Assembly (NCBI GenBank): GCA_946536225.1
Contig: CAMNEE010000001.1
Location: 677,730-741,729, forward strand
DNA length: 64,000 nt
Direction of reading: 5' to 3'
Source of the DNA: UBA6985 sp946536225
GTDB lineage: Bacteria; Bacillota_I; Bacilli_A; RF39; UBA660
This document shows positions 17,322 to 26,265 of the stretch, in pieces. Numbering within the stretch: position 1 is the first letter of the stretch; every line of letters starts with the position of its first letter. Under the pieces are notes generated by a model. It ran no database searches. It was not told the DNA's origin and was given only the letters and a program-made list of their open reading frames with translations. The position numbers and the translations under genes are program-made.

Positions 17322-18791
17322 TTATAATACAAGCATTGCAGCTGTTAAGATAACAATATTAACAATAGCTAATAATACTATAATTTTTCCAACCCATTTT
17401 AACCAAGTTGTATATTGAACTTTGGCTAAAGCAAGTCCACCCATGATGGCTCCACATGTTGGAGTAAATAAATTTACAAGACCATTTGCGGCTACCATTT
17501 CCATAACTGTTGCTTCAACTGAGAATCCTACTTGTTGTGCTAAAGGTCCCATAATTGGAGCAGATAATGTTGCAAGTCCACTTGAAGAAGGAACTAGAAC
17601 TGAAAGTACTGCATGTAAAATATAGTTTACTGGTGCAAATACAATTGCTGGTACATTCTTAAGTGCATTAGCAGCGTTGATAATAATATAATTATCTAAG
17701 TATGTTTGTTTCATTAATACTGATGCTCCACGAGCAAGTGCAATTACTAGAATTACACCAACCATATCATCAGCACCATCTACGATAGTATCAACAAGTT
17801 CATGTTCTCTCATACGATTTACAACACCAATTACAACTGTCATTATTAAGAACCATAGAGATGCTTCATTGAAGTACCATTCTCCTAATGGAGCTCCTGT
17901 TAAAACACCAGTATATTTGCTAAAGAAATTAGCAATAGGTTCACTTAAATCAGCCCAAGGAATAAATCCTATAATCATAACTGCGAATGTGAAGAAGAAT
18001 AGTATTAATGTAATAACTTGTCTTCCTGTTAACTTATGATGAGGTTCATCGTCATCATCAGCATAAGTTTCCATCATTTCACGTTTTTCATTAGCTGAAA
18101 GGATTGAACCTTTTTTCTTAATTACTTTTCTAGCATATGCCATTACGAATAATGTACAAATAATATAAGATGAAATCCATAGAAGTACACCAAGAGAAAT
18201 AATAATACCTTGGTTAACTTCAATACCTTCAGGTAATGCAGAAATTGCAGCACCTACGGCAAATGGGTTAACTGTTGAACCTAGAACACCAGATCCAGCA
18301 CCAAGTAATACAACTGCACTTGATACTACTGTATCCATACCAGCTGCTACCATAACTGCAGCAAGTAATGCATAGAAACCTACAGTTTCTTCAAGCATAC
18401 CATAAGTTGTACCACCTATTGAGAATAAGAACATAAGAATTGGTATTAAGATTAACTCATGTCCTTTTAATTTTTTAACTAGTGACTCGATTCCATCTTC
18501 AATAGCTTCTGACTTATTAACTACTTTTAAGAAAGCTCCTAAGATAAGAACGAATACACAAATATCAATTGCATCAGCAAAACCTAAGATTGGAGCAAGT
18601 AGAGTTTGTGATAGTGATGCACCAACTACTCCACTTCCATCAACAAGTTTTTCTGCTGCGTCAAATTGCGCATTTGGTAATAAATGAGAAATAATACCAA
18701 GTGCATATATTAATAATAAAATTATTGTAAATGCGGATAATGAAAACGATTCACGTTTTTTTCTATTTCCGCGGCCTTTTTTAGTTGCCAT
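17322..18791 (-). CDS. YfcC-family carrier, likely arginine/ornithine antiporter of the ADI pathway
   Basis: 489 residues with about twelve hydrophobic helices and a basic cytosolic N-terminus (ATKKGRGNRKKRESF). Family motifs of the YfcC/DcuC group are visible: GGTTYGMLEETVGFY in the middle and VPSSSGLATLSAPIMGPLAQ near the C-terminus, the two hairpin-type substrate loops. YfcC members in Bacilli sit in arginine deiminase operons and are thought to exchange arginine for ornithine, in place of the unrelated ArcD. The start overlaps the carbamate kinase gene by eleven bases. Substrate is inferred from operon context. Confidence 0.85.
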   Translation of the reverse strand: MATKKGRGNRKKRESFSLSAFTIILLLIYALGIISHLLPNAQFDAAEKLVDGSGVVGASLSQTLLAPILGFADAIDICVFVLILGAFLKVVNKSEAIEDGIESLVKKLKGHELILIPILMFLFSIGGTTYGMLEETVGFYALLAAVMVAAGMDTVVSSAVVLLGAGSGVLGSTVNPFAVGAAISALPEGIEVNQGIIISLGVLLWISSYIICTLFVMAYARKVIKKKGSILSANEKREMMETYADDDDEPHHKLTGRQVITLILFFFTFAVMIIGFIPWADLSEPIANFFSKYTGVLTGAPLGEWYFNEASLWFLIMTVVIGVVNRMREHELVDTIVDGADDMVGVILVIALARGASVLMKQTYLDNYIIINAANALKNVPAIVFAPVNYILHAVLSVLVPSSSGLATLSAPIMGPLAQQVGFSVEATVMEMVAANGLVNLFTPTCGAIMGGLALAKVQYTTWLKWVGKIIVLLAIVNIVILTAAMLVL

Positions 18792-19731
18792 TGTCTTTCC
18801 TCCTTATAATTGTTGTTCCACTTTTTCCTGAAAGTGCTTCAACAGCTTTTTTAAGTGAAGAAATAATTGCTTTCTTATCTCCTCTTGTGTGTTCAATAAA
18901 TGATACACAAGCATCAACTTTAGGAAGCATTGAACCTTTTGCAAATTCTCCAGCCTCCATATATTCTTTTGCTTCACTTAGCGAAAGCTCATCAAGACTG
19001 ATTTCATCAGGTGTATTAAAGTGGATTTTAACTTTATCAACAGCAGTTAGAATAAGTAAAACATCTGCATCTATTTCTTTTGCAAGAAGTGCACTTGTTT
19101 TATCTTTATCAATAACTGCATCAACTCCCTTATAACCATTTATTCTTTCAATAACGGGTATTCCTCCACCACCACAGGCGATAACAATATTATTATCTTC
19201 TACCATTTGTTCAATAGTTTTAAGTTCAACTATTTTTTGTGGTAATGGACTTGCTACAACTCTTCTATATCCTCTTCCAGCATCTTCCTTATAAATCCAA
19301 TTGTTAATTGAAGCAAGCTTATCAGCTTCTTCTTTAGATAAAAACTCTCCAATTGGTTTTGAAGGATCTTTAAATCCTGGATCAGTAGGATCTACCACTA
19401 CTTGAGTTGCAACTGTTACACATCTTTTCCTCATGTGTCTTTTTTCAATTTCGTATTGTATTGCTTGTTGTAAATGATAACCAATGTATCCTTCACTCAT
19501 AGCACCACATTCTGCAAATGGCATTTCTTCAGTACCTTTTATTTTTGCATATGTACTCATTGCATTATAAATCATACCTACTTGTGGTCCATTACCATGA
19601 GTAATAATTACTTGATTGCCAAGAGAGGCAATATCCATTATTCTCTTGGCAGTCTTTTTTACAATACTTAATTGTTCAGATGGAGTACGTCCTAAGGCGT
19701 TACCTCCTAATGCTATTACTATTCTACTCAT
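18781..19731 (-). CDS. arcC: Carbamate kinase
   Basis: 316 residues. The amino-acid-kinase fold is evident: IALGGNALGR at the N-terminus, ITHGNGPQVGMIYNAM, EGYIGYHLQQ and ACGGGGIPVI, with KDKTSALLAKEIDAD in the nucleotide half. The enzyme makes ATP from carbamoyl phosphate and ADP, the energy-yielding last step of arginine fermentation. It overlaps arcB by four bases on its 5' side and the carrier gene by eleven on its 3' side, so the cluster is one tightly packed operon. Confidence 0.95.
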   Translation of the reverse strand: MSRIVIALGGNALGRTPSEQLSIVKKTAKRIMDIASLGNQVIITHGNGPQVGMIYNAMSTYAKIKGTEEMPFAECGAMSEGYIGYHLQQAIQYEIEKRHMRKRCVTVATQVVVDPTDPGFKDPSKPIGEFLSKEEADKLASINNWIYKEDAGRGYRRVVASPLPQKIVELKTIEQMVEDNNIVIACGGGGIPVIERINGYKGVDAVIDKDKTSALLAKEIDADVLLILTAVDKVKIHFNTPDEISLDELSLSEAKEYMEAGEFAKGSMLPKVDACVSFIEHTRGDKKAIISSLKKAVEALSGKSGTTIIRRKDNGN

Positions 19732-20720
19732 TTTCTTAATGTTTCTAACATTACTGCTTTAATAGTATGTAATCTATTTTCAGCTTCTTCAAATACTCTT
19801 GAATGGCTAGATTCAAATACTTCATCAGTAACTTCCATTTCAGATATACCGAATTTATCAGCAATATCTTTTCCGATTTTAGTATCAGCATTGTGGAAAG
19901 ATGGTAAGCAGTGTTCAAATATAACATTTTTATGAGCAAGTTTAATTTTTGCCATATCTACTTGATATGGTTTAAGAAGTTTAATTCTTTCAGTCCATAC
20001 TTCATCTGGTTCTCCCATAGATACCCAAACATCAGTATAAATAATATCTGCATCTTTTGCTCCTTCTTCAGGTTTATCAGTTAAAGTAATTGATGCTCCT
20101 GTTTCTTTACAGATATCTTGGCAAGTTTTAACTAATTCTTCTTTAGGCCAAAGTTCTTTTGGTCCACATGCACAAAAATTAAGTCCTAATTTAGAGCAAA
20201 CTACCATAAGGGAGTTTCCTACATTATTACGTGCATCTCCAAAGAATGTTAACTTTTTACCTTTTAAATCACCAAACTCTTCTTGTGCAGTCATTATATC
20301 TGCAAGCATTTGAGTTGGATGGAATTCATCAGTAAGACCATTCCATACAGGTACTTTTGAATATTTAGCAAGTTCTTCTACAGTTTCTTGACTAAATCCA
20401 CGATATTCAATACCATCATACATCTTGTCTAATACTCTTGCTGTATCAGCAATAGTTTCTTTTTTACCAAGTTGAGAACCACTTGGTCCAAGATATGTAG
20501 CTTGCATACCTAAATCATGTGCACCTGCTTCAAATGAACATCTTGTTCTAGTTGAATCTTTTTCAAAGATCATTGCTATTTGTTTACCTTTAAGATAAGC
20601 ATGAGATATTCCTTCGTGTTTTTGGTGTTTTAAAGTTATCGCACTCTTAATTAAATAATTAATTTCTTTTGGAGTAAAATCCAATAGTTTTAAGAAATCT
20701 CTTCCTTTTAAATCTACCAT
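19728..20720 (-). CDS. arcB: Ornithine carbamoyltransferase (catabolic)
   Basis: 330 residues. Carbamoyl-phosphate site DSTRTRCSFE, the HPTQ motif in FHPTQMLADIM, and HCLPSFHN near the C-terminus. In this operon it works in the phosphorolytic direction, splitting citrulline to ornithine and carbamoyl phosphate. ATG 20720 overlaps the arcA stop (ATGGTAG), with AAGGGAAG as ribosome site inside arcA; a longer frame upstream is rejected for that reason. Order arcA-arcB-arcC-carrier is the classic ADI layout. Confidence 0.95.
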   Translation of the reverse strand: MVDLKGRDFLKLLDFTPKEINYLIKSAITLKHQKHEGISHAYLKGKQIAMIFEKDSTRTRCSFEAGAHDLGMQATYLGPSGSQLGKKETIADTARVLDKMYDGIEYRGFSQETVEELAKYSKVPVWNGLTDEFHPTQMLADIMTAQEEFGDLKGKKLTFFGDARNNVGNSLMVVCSKLGLNFCACGPKELWPKEELVKTCQDICKETGASITLTDKPEEGAKDADIIYTDVWVSMGEPDEVWTERIKLLKPYQVDMAKIKLAHKNVIFEHCLPSFHNADTKIGKDIADKFGISEMEVTDEVFESSHSRVFEEAENRLHTIKAVMLETLRK

Positions 20721-21958
20721 TTTACATCTTCCCTTACTAGTGGCATAGACATACATCTAGGACCTCCACGTCCACGACCTAATTCTGAACCTCTTATTTC
20801 GATTACTTTAATACCTGCTTTTACTAAAGCTTTATTAGTAACATCATTTCTGTCATATACAACAACAGTACCTGGAGCAATACATAAAGTATTAGAACCA
20901 TCATTCCATTGCTCTCTTTCACTTGCTACTCTATCGCCATTACCACATGGTATTAAAGTAACTGGATGATTTAGATATTTTTCTAATATCTTATTAAGTG
21001 GAGCATTAATTTCTTTAACATTTAAATCTTCAAATGTAGTTGGATCATATCCTTCAGTTATTTCAAATACTTGAAGTGTGCCCATTATTCCAGGATGATA
21101 AGTAAATGTATACTTATCAATTTGAGTAAATACTGTATCAAGATGCATGAATGCACGTGATACTGGAATATTAAATGCTAAGATTGTATCAATCTTACAA
21201 GATGGGTCTTTAAAGAAATTCTTTGCAAGTTGATCTATTGCTTCTGGTTCAGTTCTTTGACTTATACCAATGGCAATAATATGCTCATTAATATTTAGAA
21301 GGTCACCACCTTCAGTGCTCCAATTATAACTTCTGTTGTAATATTGATTAGTATCTTTATAATCTTTATGATATTTAAATATATATTCAGCATATATACA
21401 TTCACGATTACGTGTTACTGAATACATGTGATTAATATCTACTCCAGTTCCTACTGATGCAAAGTTATCTCTAGTAAAATATAGATTTGGCATTGGATCA
21501 GCAATAAACTTATCAGGAGTATTAATTAAATCTACTAATGTTTTTTCAACATCTCTTTTTTCTTTTGGAATGTCACCTACTTGGATACCTTCCATAGTCT
21601 TTAGTACAAGTTTCTTTTCATTAGTAATACTATTTAAGAAATTACGTACTAAGTTTTGGTATTTAATTGTATTAATTCCGGCCTCTCTCATGAATTGTTC
21701 AATGAATTCTTTTTTAACAACAGGATCCTTCAATACATCAGCCATTAAATCTTCAAGATAAACAACTTCTACACCGTTATCTGTTAATGCTTTAGCAAAA
21801 GCATCATGCTCTTTTTGAGCATCGGGTAAAAATGGAATATCATCAAATAATAGTCTGCTTAACGTATCAGGGGTTAAATTAAGCAATTCCTTACCAGGTC
21901 TGTGAAGTAATACTTTCTTAAGTGTACCAATTTCACTTGTTACATGAATATTACTCAT
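20714..21958 (-). CDS. arcA: Arginine deiminase
   Basis: 414 residues, full length. The N-terminal SEIGTLKKVLLHRPGKEL, the DNFASVGTGVDI region (typically FTRD), the His in FMHLDTVFTQ and the C-terminal catalytic Cys402 in GGPRCMSMPLVRED are all in place. It converts arginine to citrulline and ammonia, the first step of the pathway, giving energy and acid tolerance. It heads the operon with its own promoter. Confidence 0.97.
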   Translation of the reverse strand: MSNIHVTSEIGTLKKVLLHRPGKELLNLTPDTLSRLLFDDIPFLPDAQKEHDAFAKALTDNGVEVVYLEDLMADVLKDPVVKKEFIEQFMREAGINTIKYQNLVRNFLNSITNEKKLVLKTMEGIQVGDIPKEKRDVEKTLVDLINTPDKFIADPMPNLYFTRDNFASVGTGVDINHMYSVTRNRECIYAEYIFKYHKDYKDTNQYYNRSYNWSTEGGDLLNINEHIIAIGISQRTEPEAIDQLAKNFFKDPSCKIDTILAFNIPVSRAFMHLDTVFTQIDKYTFTYHPGIMGTLQVFEITEGYDPTTFEDLNVKEINAPLNKILEKYLNHPVTLIPCGNGDRVASEREQWNDGSNTLCIAPGTVVVYDRNDVTNKALVKAGIKVIEIRGSELGRGRGGPRCMSMPLVREDVKW

Positions 21959-22022
21959 TTTTTGTCCCTTTCCTTAAACTTTTAAATAATAGTTGTTACT
22001 CATACCCGCTATTATCACTATA

Positions 22023-22051
22023 ATTGTACCAACTTTAAATAATTAAGTAAA
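22023..22051 (-). promoter_or_regulatory. Promoter of the arginine deiminase operon
   Basis: Minus strand TTTACT, 17-base spacer, TACAAT, giving a leader of about 60 bases before arcA. I see no clear ARG box or CRP/ArcR site beside it. Confidence 0.6.
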
Positions 22052-22086
22052 TACGATTAATTTTTTTATTAAAGAAATTAAGACAC

Positions 22087-22117
22087 AAAAAAAGAAAATG
22101 TAACATTTCCTTTTTTA
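22087..22117 (-). terminator. Terminator of the leucine-rich-repeat gene
   Basis: Minus strand stem AAGGAAATGTT with AACATTTTCTT-like partner and a seven-U run; AT-rich. Confidence 0.8.
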
Positions 22118-22120
22118 TTA

Positions 22121-23842
22121 TTACCTACCATTCTTAGTATTATTTAGTATACGCTTATAAAGAATCTTATTGTCACTATAAAAATCTGGTGAGTCTTCTT
22201 CACAAAGAACTGTTGGAATATTCACATATTCAAGCGAAGTTGCTTCTTCAAAACTTTGAGGACCATATCTATATAGTGAAGGACAATTTAAAACTTTCAA
22301 ACTACGTGCATGTTTCAAAAAGTTTGGACCAGTATGCTCTAGAATTGGTGCATGAAACTCTACTAATTGTCCTGCAAACTCTAAAACGCAATTTTCCACT
22401 TCATATAGTTTTGGAACATAAATATATTTCATTTTTAGTGCACCTTCAAAAGTACAAGTATCAGCACGCCATAGTTTTGGTAAATATGCATCCTCACAAT
22501 TTATATTACATTTCATAAAACCATGGCCTACTCTTCTTAATTTTGGAAATGCTACGTGTTTTACTTGTGCTTTAGAAAAAACATTATCATCTGCTTTTTC
22601 TAGTTTCTTTGCTTTTATACTTTTTAGTTTTTTATCTCTTCCTAAGAAGGAAGAACCAATAGTTACAACTTTATCTATATCAATACTTTCAATTTGAGTT
22701 GCTGATGCTAAACATTGTCTTCCTATTGTTTTAACATTAGGAACATATATTTCACTTAACTTGTTTGCATTAGATAAGAATTCATGTTTTAAATTTGTTA
22801 AATAAATATTTTTATAACCACATATTCTATTATCTTTAACAACTATTTCTACTGGTTCTTCTTTATTTTTTAAATATACAAGAATTTCATTTTTTCCATC
22901 TTCTCTTTTAGATATCTTTAAGTCTTCAATATGATTATTTAAGAAGAATGTTGTAAAAGCATGAGCACTTTTGTTATTTTCATTAAATGGTTTTATAGTT
23001 TTATTTTTAAAGTCTATTACAAAGTTTTCTACTAACATGGAAGATGCTGGAAGTTTAATCATACCTTTAGCACTTACTACTAAGTTACCTGGGCAATAAT
23101 ATTCTCCATTTTCTTCAAAGTAATACTTATATAGTTTATCTAAAACAACATAATTTCTTACTCTTAATTCTGAAGTAGCACTATGAAGTTCCATGTTTCT
23201 ACTTTCTAGTAATTTTTTAAAACTACAAGTTAAGCCTGGGGATATTCTTTCTAAATTACCTCCAAAAGTATTATTTGGGTTTTCTACTGTATGATTATAT
23301 CTAGATATAATAACTGGATAAGTGTTTTCGTTTTTAGGAAATTGTATAGATAAAAGAGATGTAGAATACTCATCTTCTCTTGTTTCTTTTCCTGGAAGAC
23401 TTCTTTTAATATCATCTATATTATCTTTAACTGCAAAAAAAACAAATGATGTATCAAGTCTATTTCCATCTCTTATTGTACATATTACTTCATTATCATT
23501 ATAGTATTTTTTATATTCTTGTATTTCTTCTTCAGTCCTACATTCGTGTAGTGTATAACCTGCCTCTTTTAAAAGTTCATAAGGATCTTTATCTATAGTT
23601 ATAAACTTTTCTTCTTTATCAGTATATTTTAAATATACGGCTTCTACAAATTCATGTACTGCATCATTTTTTATTAAATCACTACCAAGTGTTCTTGAAT
23701 TTGGATATACAAAGTCTTTTAATATTTTAGTAAGTCTACCAGGATGTTCTAGAATTGGTGCAAAGTAACTTCTACAGATATGCATCAAGGACTCACCATA
23801 GTGTTTTTTAATCCACCTTAACTCTCTTTCATAATCATTCAT
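22121..23842 (-). CDS. Intracellular BspA-type leucine-rich-repeat protein
   Basis: 573 residues without signal peptide or membrane helix. Residues 1-250 form an N-terminal region I do not recognise (start MNDYERELRWIKKHYGESLM). From about 340 to 560 there are about ten LRR_5/BspA-type units of 22-24 residues, each with a pattern like LxxIxxxxLxxIGxxxFxxA (for example KLRRVGHGFMKCNINCEDAY, PKLYEVENCVLEFAGQLVEF). BspA repeats are usually on secreted adhesins, but here nothing directs export, so a cytosolic binding role is more likely. AAGGGG precedes ATG 23842. Single gene with terminator. Confidence 0.75.
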   Translation of the reverse strand: MNDYERELRWIKKHYGESLMHICRSYFAPILEHPGRLTKILKDFVYPNSRTLGSDLIKNDAVHEFVEAVYLKYTDKEEKFITIDKDPYELLKEAGYTLHECRTEEEIQEYKKYYNDNEVICTIRDGNRLDTSFVFFAVKDNIDDIKRSLPGKETREDEYSTSLLSIQFPKNENTYPVIISRYNHTVENPNNTFGGNLERISPGLTCSFKKLLESRNMELHSATSELRVRNYVVLDKLYKYYFEENGEYYCPGNLVVSAKGMIKLPASSMLVENFVIDFKNKTIKPFNENNKSAHAFTTFFLNNHIEDLKISKREDGKNEILVYLKNKEEPVEIVVKDNRICGYKNIYLTNLKHEFLSNANKLSEIYVPNVKTIGRQCLASATQIESIDIDKVVTIGSSFLGRDKKLKSIKAKKLEKADDNVFSKAQVKHVAFPKLRRVGHGFMKCNINCEDAYLPKLWRADTCTFEGALKMKYIYVPKLYEVENCVLEFAGQLVEFHAPILEHTGPNFLKHARSLKVLNCPSLYRYGPQSFEEATSLEYVNIPTVLCEEDSPDFYSDNKILYKRILNNTKNGR

Positions 23843-23895
23843 AATAATTCCCCTTTAAGTTCTAATTATTATAGTAAAAGAAGATGTGAAAGTCA

Positions 23896-23925
23896 AAAAA
23901 AGCAGGATTATTTTCCTAATCCTGC
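23896..23925 (-). terminator. Terminator of the SDR gene
   Basis: Nine-bp stem GCAGGATTA/TAATCCTGC with a long U-run on the minus strand; the stop codon of the gene lies within the stem. Confidence 0.9.
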
Positions 23926-24699
23926 CATTTTCTTATTAATAAAGTCTATCGCTTTCTTTGAGTTTAACTTATAAAGTAATCTCATGAATTTAGCATCTTT
24001 ACCAACAAAGATTTTAAATTTATTTTTAGATATACCAGTTATAATTTGATCAGCTGCATCACTTGCAGAAAGCATAGGAATAGAAGAACTACTTGAAGAT
24101 TCTTTTACTTCTAGTCCTGAGTTCTTAGAGATATTTGTAGCCATTGCTCCAGGTAGAACTATCATTACATGTACATTTGATGAAGATAGTTCTGCATAAA
24201 GACCTTCTGTAAATATCTTTAAAGCTGCTTTTGATGCTCCATATACTGTTTGATATGGGAATGGGAAGAAACCTCCCATGCTTGATACATTAACAATATA
24301 AGTTTCGTGTTTTTGCTTTAATAAATCCATGAAGTCTTGAATTAAATCATAAGGGCCACGGAAGTTTACTTTCATTACTCTATCAGTTATTTCATCAGGT
24401 AAGTCTTCAACTTTTATAAAAGGTTGAATAATACCAGCATTATTAATTAAGATATCTAAGTTTCTTAATTCTTTAGCATACCATTTTTTAAACTTCTTGA
24501 TAGCTGCTCTATCAGTTACATCTAACTGGTAAGTATAAAGTTTATCAGTATTAAGTTCTTTTTCTAATTCTTTTAAGTTTTCTTTGCTTACATCTACTGC
24601 AACAACAATAGAATTATAGGAAATAAACTTCTTTGTTAATTCTTTTCCTACTCCAGATGCAGCACCTGTAATAATTACTTTTCTGTTACGTATTTCCAT
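23908..24699 (-). CDS. Short-chain dehydrogenase/reductase
   Basis: 263 residues, classical SDR size. Dinucleotide-binding TGAASGVGKE at 11-20, NNAG, the catalytic Ser in VNVSSMGGFF, and YGASKAAL (Tyr and Lys of YxxxK) are all present. It would oxidise or reduce a hydroxyl or keto group with NAD(P)H; the substrate cannot be told. The extended C-terminus (VGKDAKFMRLLYKLNSKKAI) matches the SDR subgroup often annotated as DltE-like. Single gene. Confidence 0.9.
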   Translation of the reverse strand: MEIRNRKVIITGAASGVGKELTKKFISYNSIVVAVDVSKENLKELEKELNTDKLYTYQLDVTDRAAIKKFKKWYAKELRNLDILINNAGIIQPFIKVEDLPDEITDRVMKVNFRGPYDLIQDFMDLLKQKHETYIVNVSSMGGFFPFPYQTVYGASKAALKIFTEGLYAELSSSNVHVMIVLPGAMATNISKNSGLEVKESSSSSSIPMLSASDAADQIITGISKNKFKIFVGKDAKFMRLLYKLNSKKAIDFINKKMAGLGK

Positions 24700-24773
24700 A
24701 TAAATGTCTCCTTATTATCAGGATAATTATAACATGTAGTAATTTTATACAAAATACGTTATGTAAAGAATTT

Positions 24774-25298
24774 TTATCTTTTTATCTTTCTAAGTTTCTT
24801 TTTAACATCTTTATATTTAACTTTATGAAGTTCCATGAGTATTTGAGCACAGTAACCACGATATAATTTATGTGCACCTTCACCATAATCATTTGTTTCA
24901 TATAAAGCATCTGCCATATTAAAATCATATTCAATACCAAGTTCTTCTTTTAAACGATTAAATATCATATACATTTGATCGCTTGTTAGACTATCTTTAT
25001 AGATTGTAACTACTAGAGTGTCTCCAAATACAAATGGATTTTCTTTCATTAATCCTACTATATTATTTAATTCATCTTTCTTTAAAAGAATCTTTTTATT
25101 ACTATTTTCTAAATTTAATAGTTCCTCTTTTATAAAGCCTTGTAATAAGAATAAGTCATATTGTGCAAGTAATCTATCACTTTGCGACATTTTTTTAGAA
25201 TCTTTTATATCAAATGAAAACATATGATATGGTGCATTATTAGACTCTTGAACTTTTAAAAACATATCAGCATATTCTATAGAAGACATACTACTCAT
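24774..25298 (-). CDS. Protein of unknown function, 174 residues
   Basis: A cytosolic alpha/beta-looking protein with no recognised domain. Visible features: MFSFDIKDSKKMSQSDRL, a central VFGDTLVVTIYKDSL strand-turn, and a strongly basic tail KYKDVKKKLRKIKR that could bind nucleic acid. The start is either ATG 25298 (GAAAAGAG upstream) or ATG 25289; both are plausible. Same strand as, and 41 bases downstream of, the frameshifted gene at 25339. Confidence 0.6.
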   Translation of the reverse strand: MSSMSSIEYADMFLKVQESNNAPYHMFSFDIKDSKKMSQSDRLLAQYDLFLLQGFIKEELLNLENSNKKILLKKDELNNIVGLMKENPFVFGDTLVVTIYKDSLTSDQMYMIFNRLKEELGIEYDFNMADALYETNDYGEGAHKLYRGYCAQILMELHKVKYKDVKKKLRKIKR

Positions 25299-25314
25299 CT
25301 CTTTTCATTGTTTT

Positions 25315-25341
25315 AAAAAAACAGAAGATAACTATCTTCTA
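25315..25341 (-). terminator. Terminator of the frameshifted gene
   Basis: Stem AGAAGATA/TATCTTCT followed by a U-rich run on the minus strand. Confidence 0.8.
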
Positions 25342-25793
25342 TTTTCTTTCTCTTTTCTTTCCTTCTTCTAGGGAATCTTTCCAATTACCAGTTGGTAAGT
25401 ATTCCGAAATATCTTCTCCAGCTTCCCTCTTTTTACGGAATTCTCTCCATTCTTCATCAGTTAAAGCGTATTTAAAATGATTATCGTAAAACTTAAACCA
25501 AGCCCAATATGAAGGAGTTGCAGTTACGTGTTTATCAATTTCAGCATCGGCAAGTTCTACACCAAACTTTCTTGTTTGATATACAAGATATTCCATTCTA
25601 TATTGATCTTCTGTTAAATCAAATTCTTCAATTCTACCATCTGCCATATCATGATTCATTCTCCAAAGGAATGCCCCATGGCATCAATTGCAAAATATAA
25701 ATCAATTTCACTTAAACTATTTATTGCTTCAACATCTGTTCCAAATCCGGGATCAATTCCATATATTCTTGTTTTTTTGACTTCCTTTTCCAT
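25339..25793 (-). pseudogene. Small gene of unknown function with a probable one-base frameshift
   Basis: A perfect ribosome site (AGGAGG, six bases before ATG 25793) opens a frame of 45 codons, MEKEVKKTRIYGIDPGFGTD to DAMGHSFGE, stopping at 25656. A second frame overlaps it by two bases at ATG 25659 (MNHDMADGRIEEFDLTEDQY), runs to 25339 and has no good ribosome site. Reading one extra G in the GGGG run at 25674-25677 joins the frames smoothly (DAMG-AFLWR-MNHDMAD), giving about 152 residues. I therefore read it as one gene broken by a single-base loss, either real or a sequencing error; translational frameshifting is less likely. The acidic and aromatic C-terminal part (YWAWFKFYDNHFKYALTDEE) is not a family I know. 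Confidence 0.6.
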
Positions 25794-25819
25794 ATAAAAC
25801 CCTCCTATCAAAAAAATTA

Positions 25820-26233
25820 TTATCTGTTTCTTTGTTGTTTTAAGTTACTAGCAAATAATTGGCCAACTCTTCTCATAAATGACTCAGATACCATTTCATT
25901 TACATCATAGAAGACTGGCGTTAAATTAATAAATTCATTATCTTTTAATATACTATCAAAATCTATATCAAATCCTTTATCTCTTGTTATCTTTTTATAC
26001 ATAAGGATAAGTGTTCTTTTATTTGCATCATAGAATGGTTGTATTAAGAATACTAATCCTCCAAATCTAAATAAATCTGGAAGTAATTCATGTATATCAT
26101 CATACTCTCTATTCATCTCAACTAATGAATCATTAATTATTTGTATTTCTTCATCTTTCAAAGCGGGTCTTAAATCCGTTTCATCACTATCAATTATTAA
26201 TTTATGCAATTTTACCAACGTATTAAAATCCAT
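25820..26233 (-). CDS. Fic/Doc-like protein with degenerate active site
   Basis: 137 residues. The core motif IQPFYDANKRT (64-74) fits the Fic pattern HPFxxGN(K/G)R except that the catalytic His is Gln65 and the Gly is Ala70. The Arg/Asn and hydrophobic framework is kept. Fic proteins transfer AMP or phosphate to proteins; loss of the His normally abolishes this, so the protein may be a binding or regulatory form, or act by another chemistry. No antitoxin motif is seen in the neighbours. AAGGTGGG precedes ATG 26233. Confidence 0.65.
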   Translation of the reverse strand: MDFNTLVKLHKLIIDSDETDLRPALKDEEIQIINDSLVEMNREYDDIHELLPDLFRFGGLVFLIQPFYDANKRTLILMYKKITRDKGFDIDFDSILKDNEFINLTPVFYDVNEMVSESFMRRVGQLFASNLKQQRNR

Positions 26234-26265
26234 ATTATTCCCACCTTAGGATGTATTATAACATA

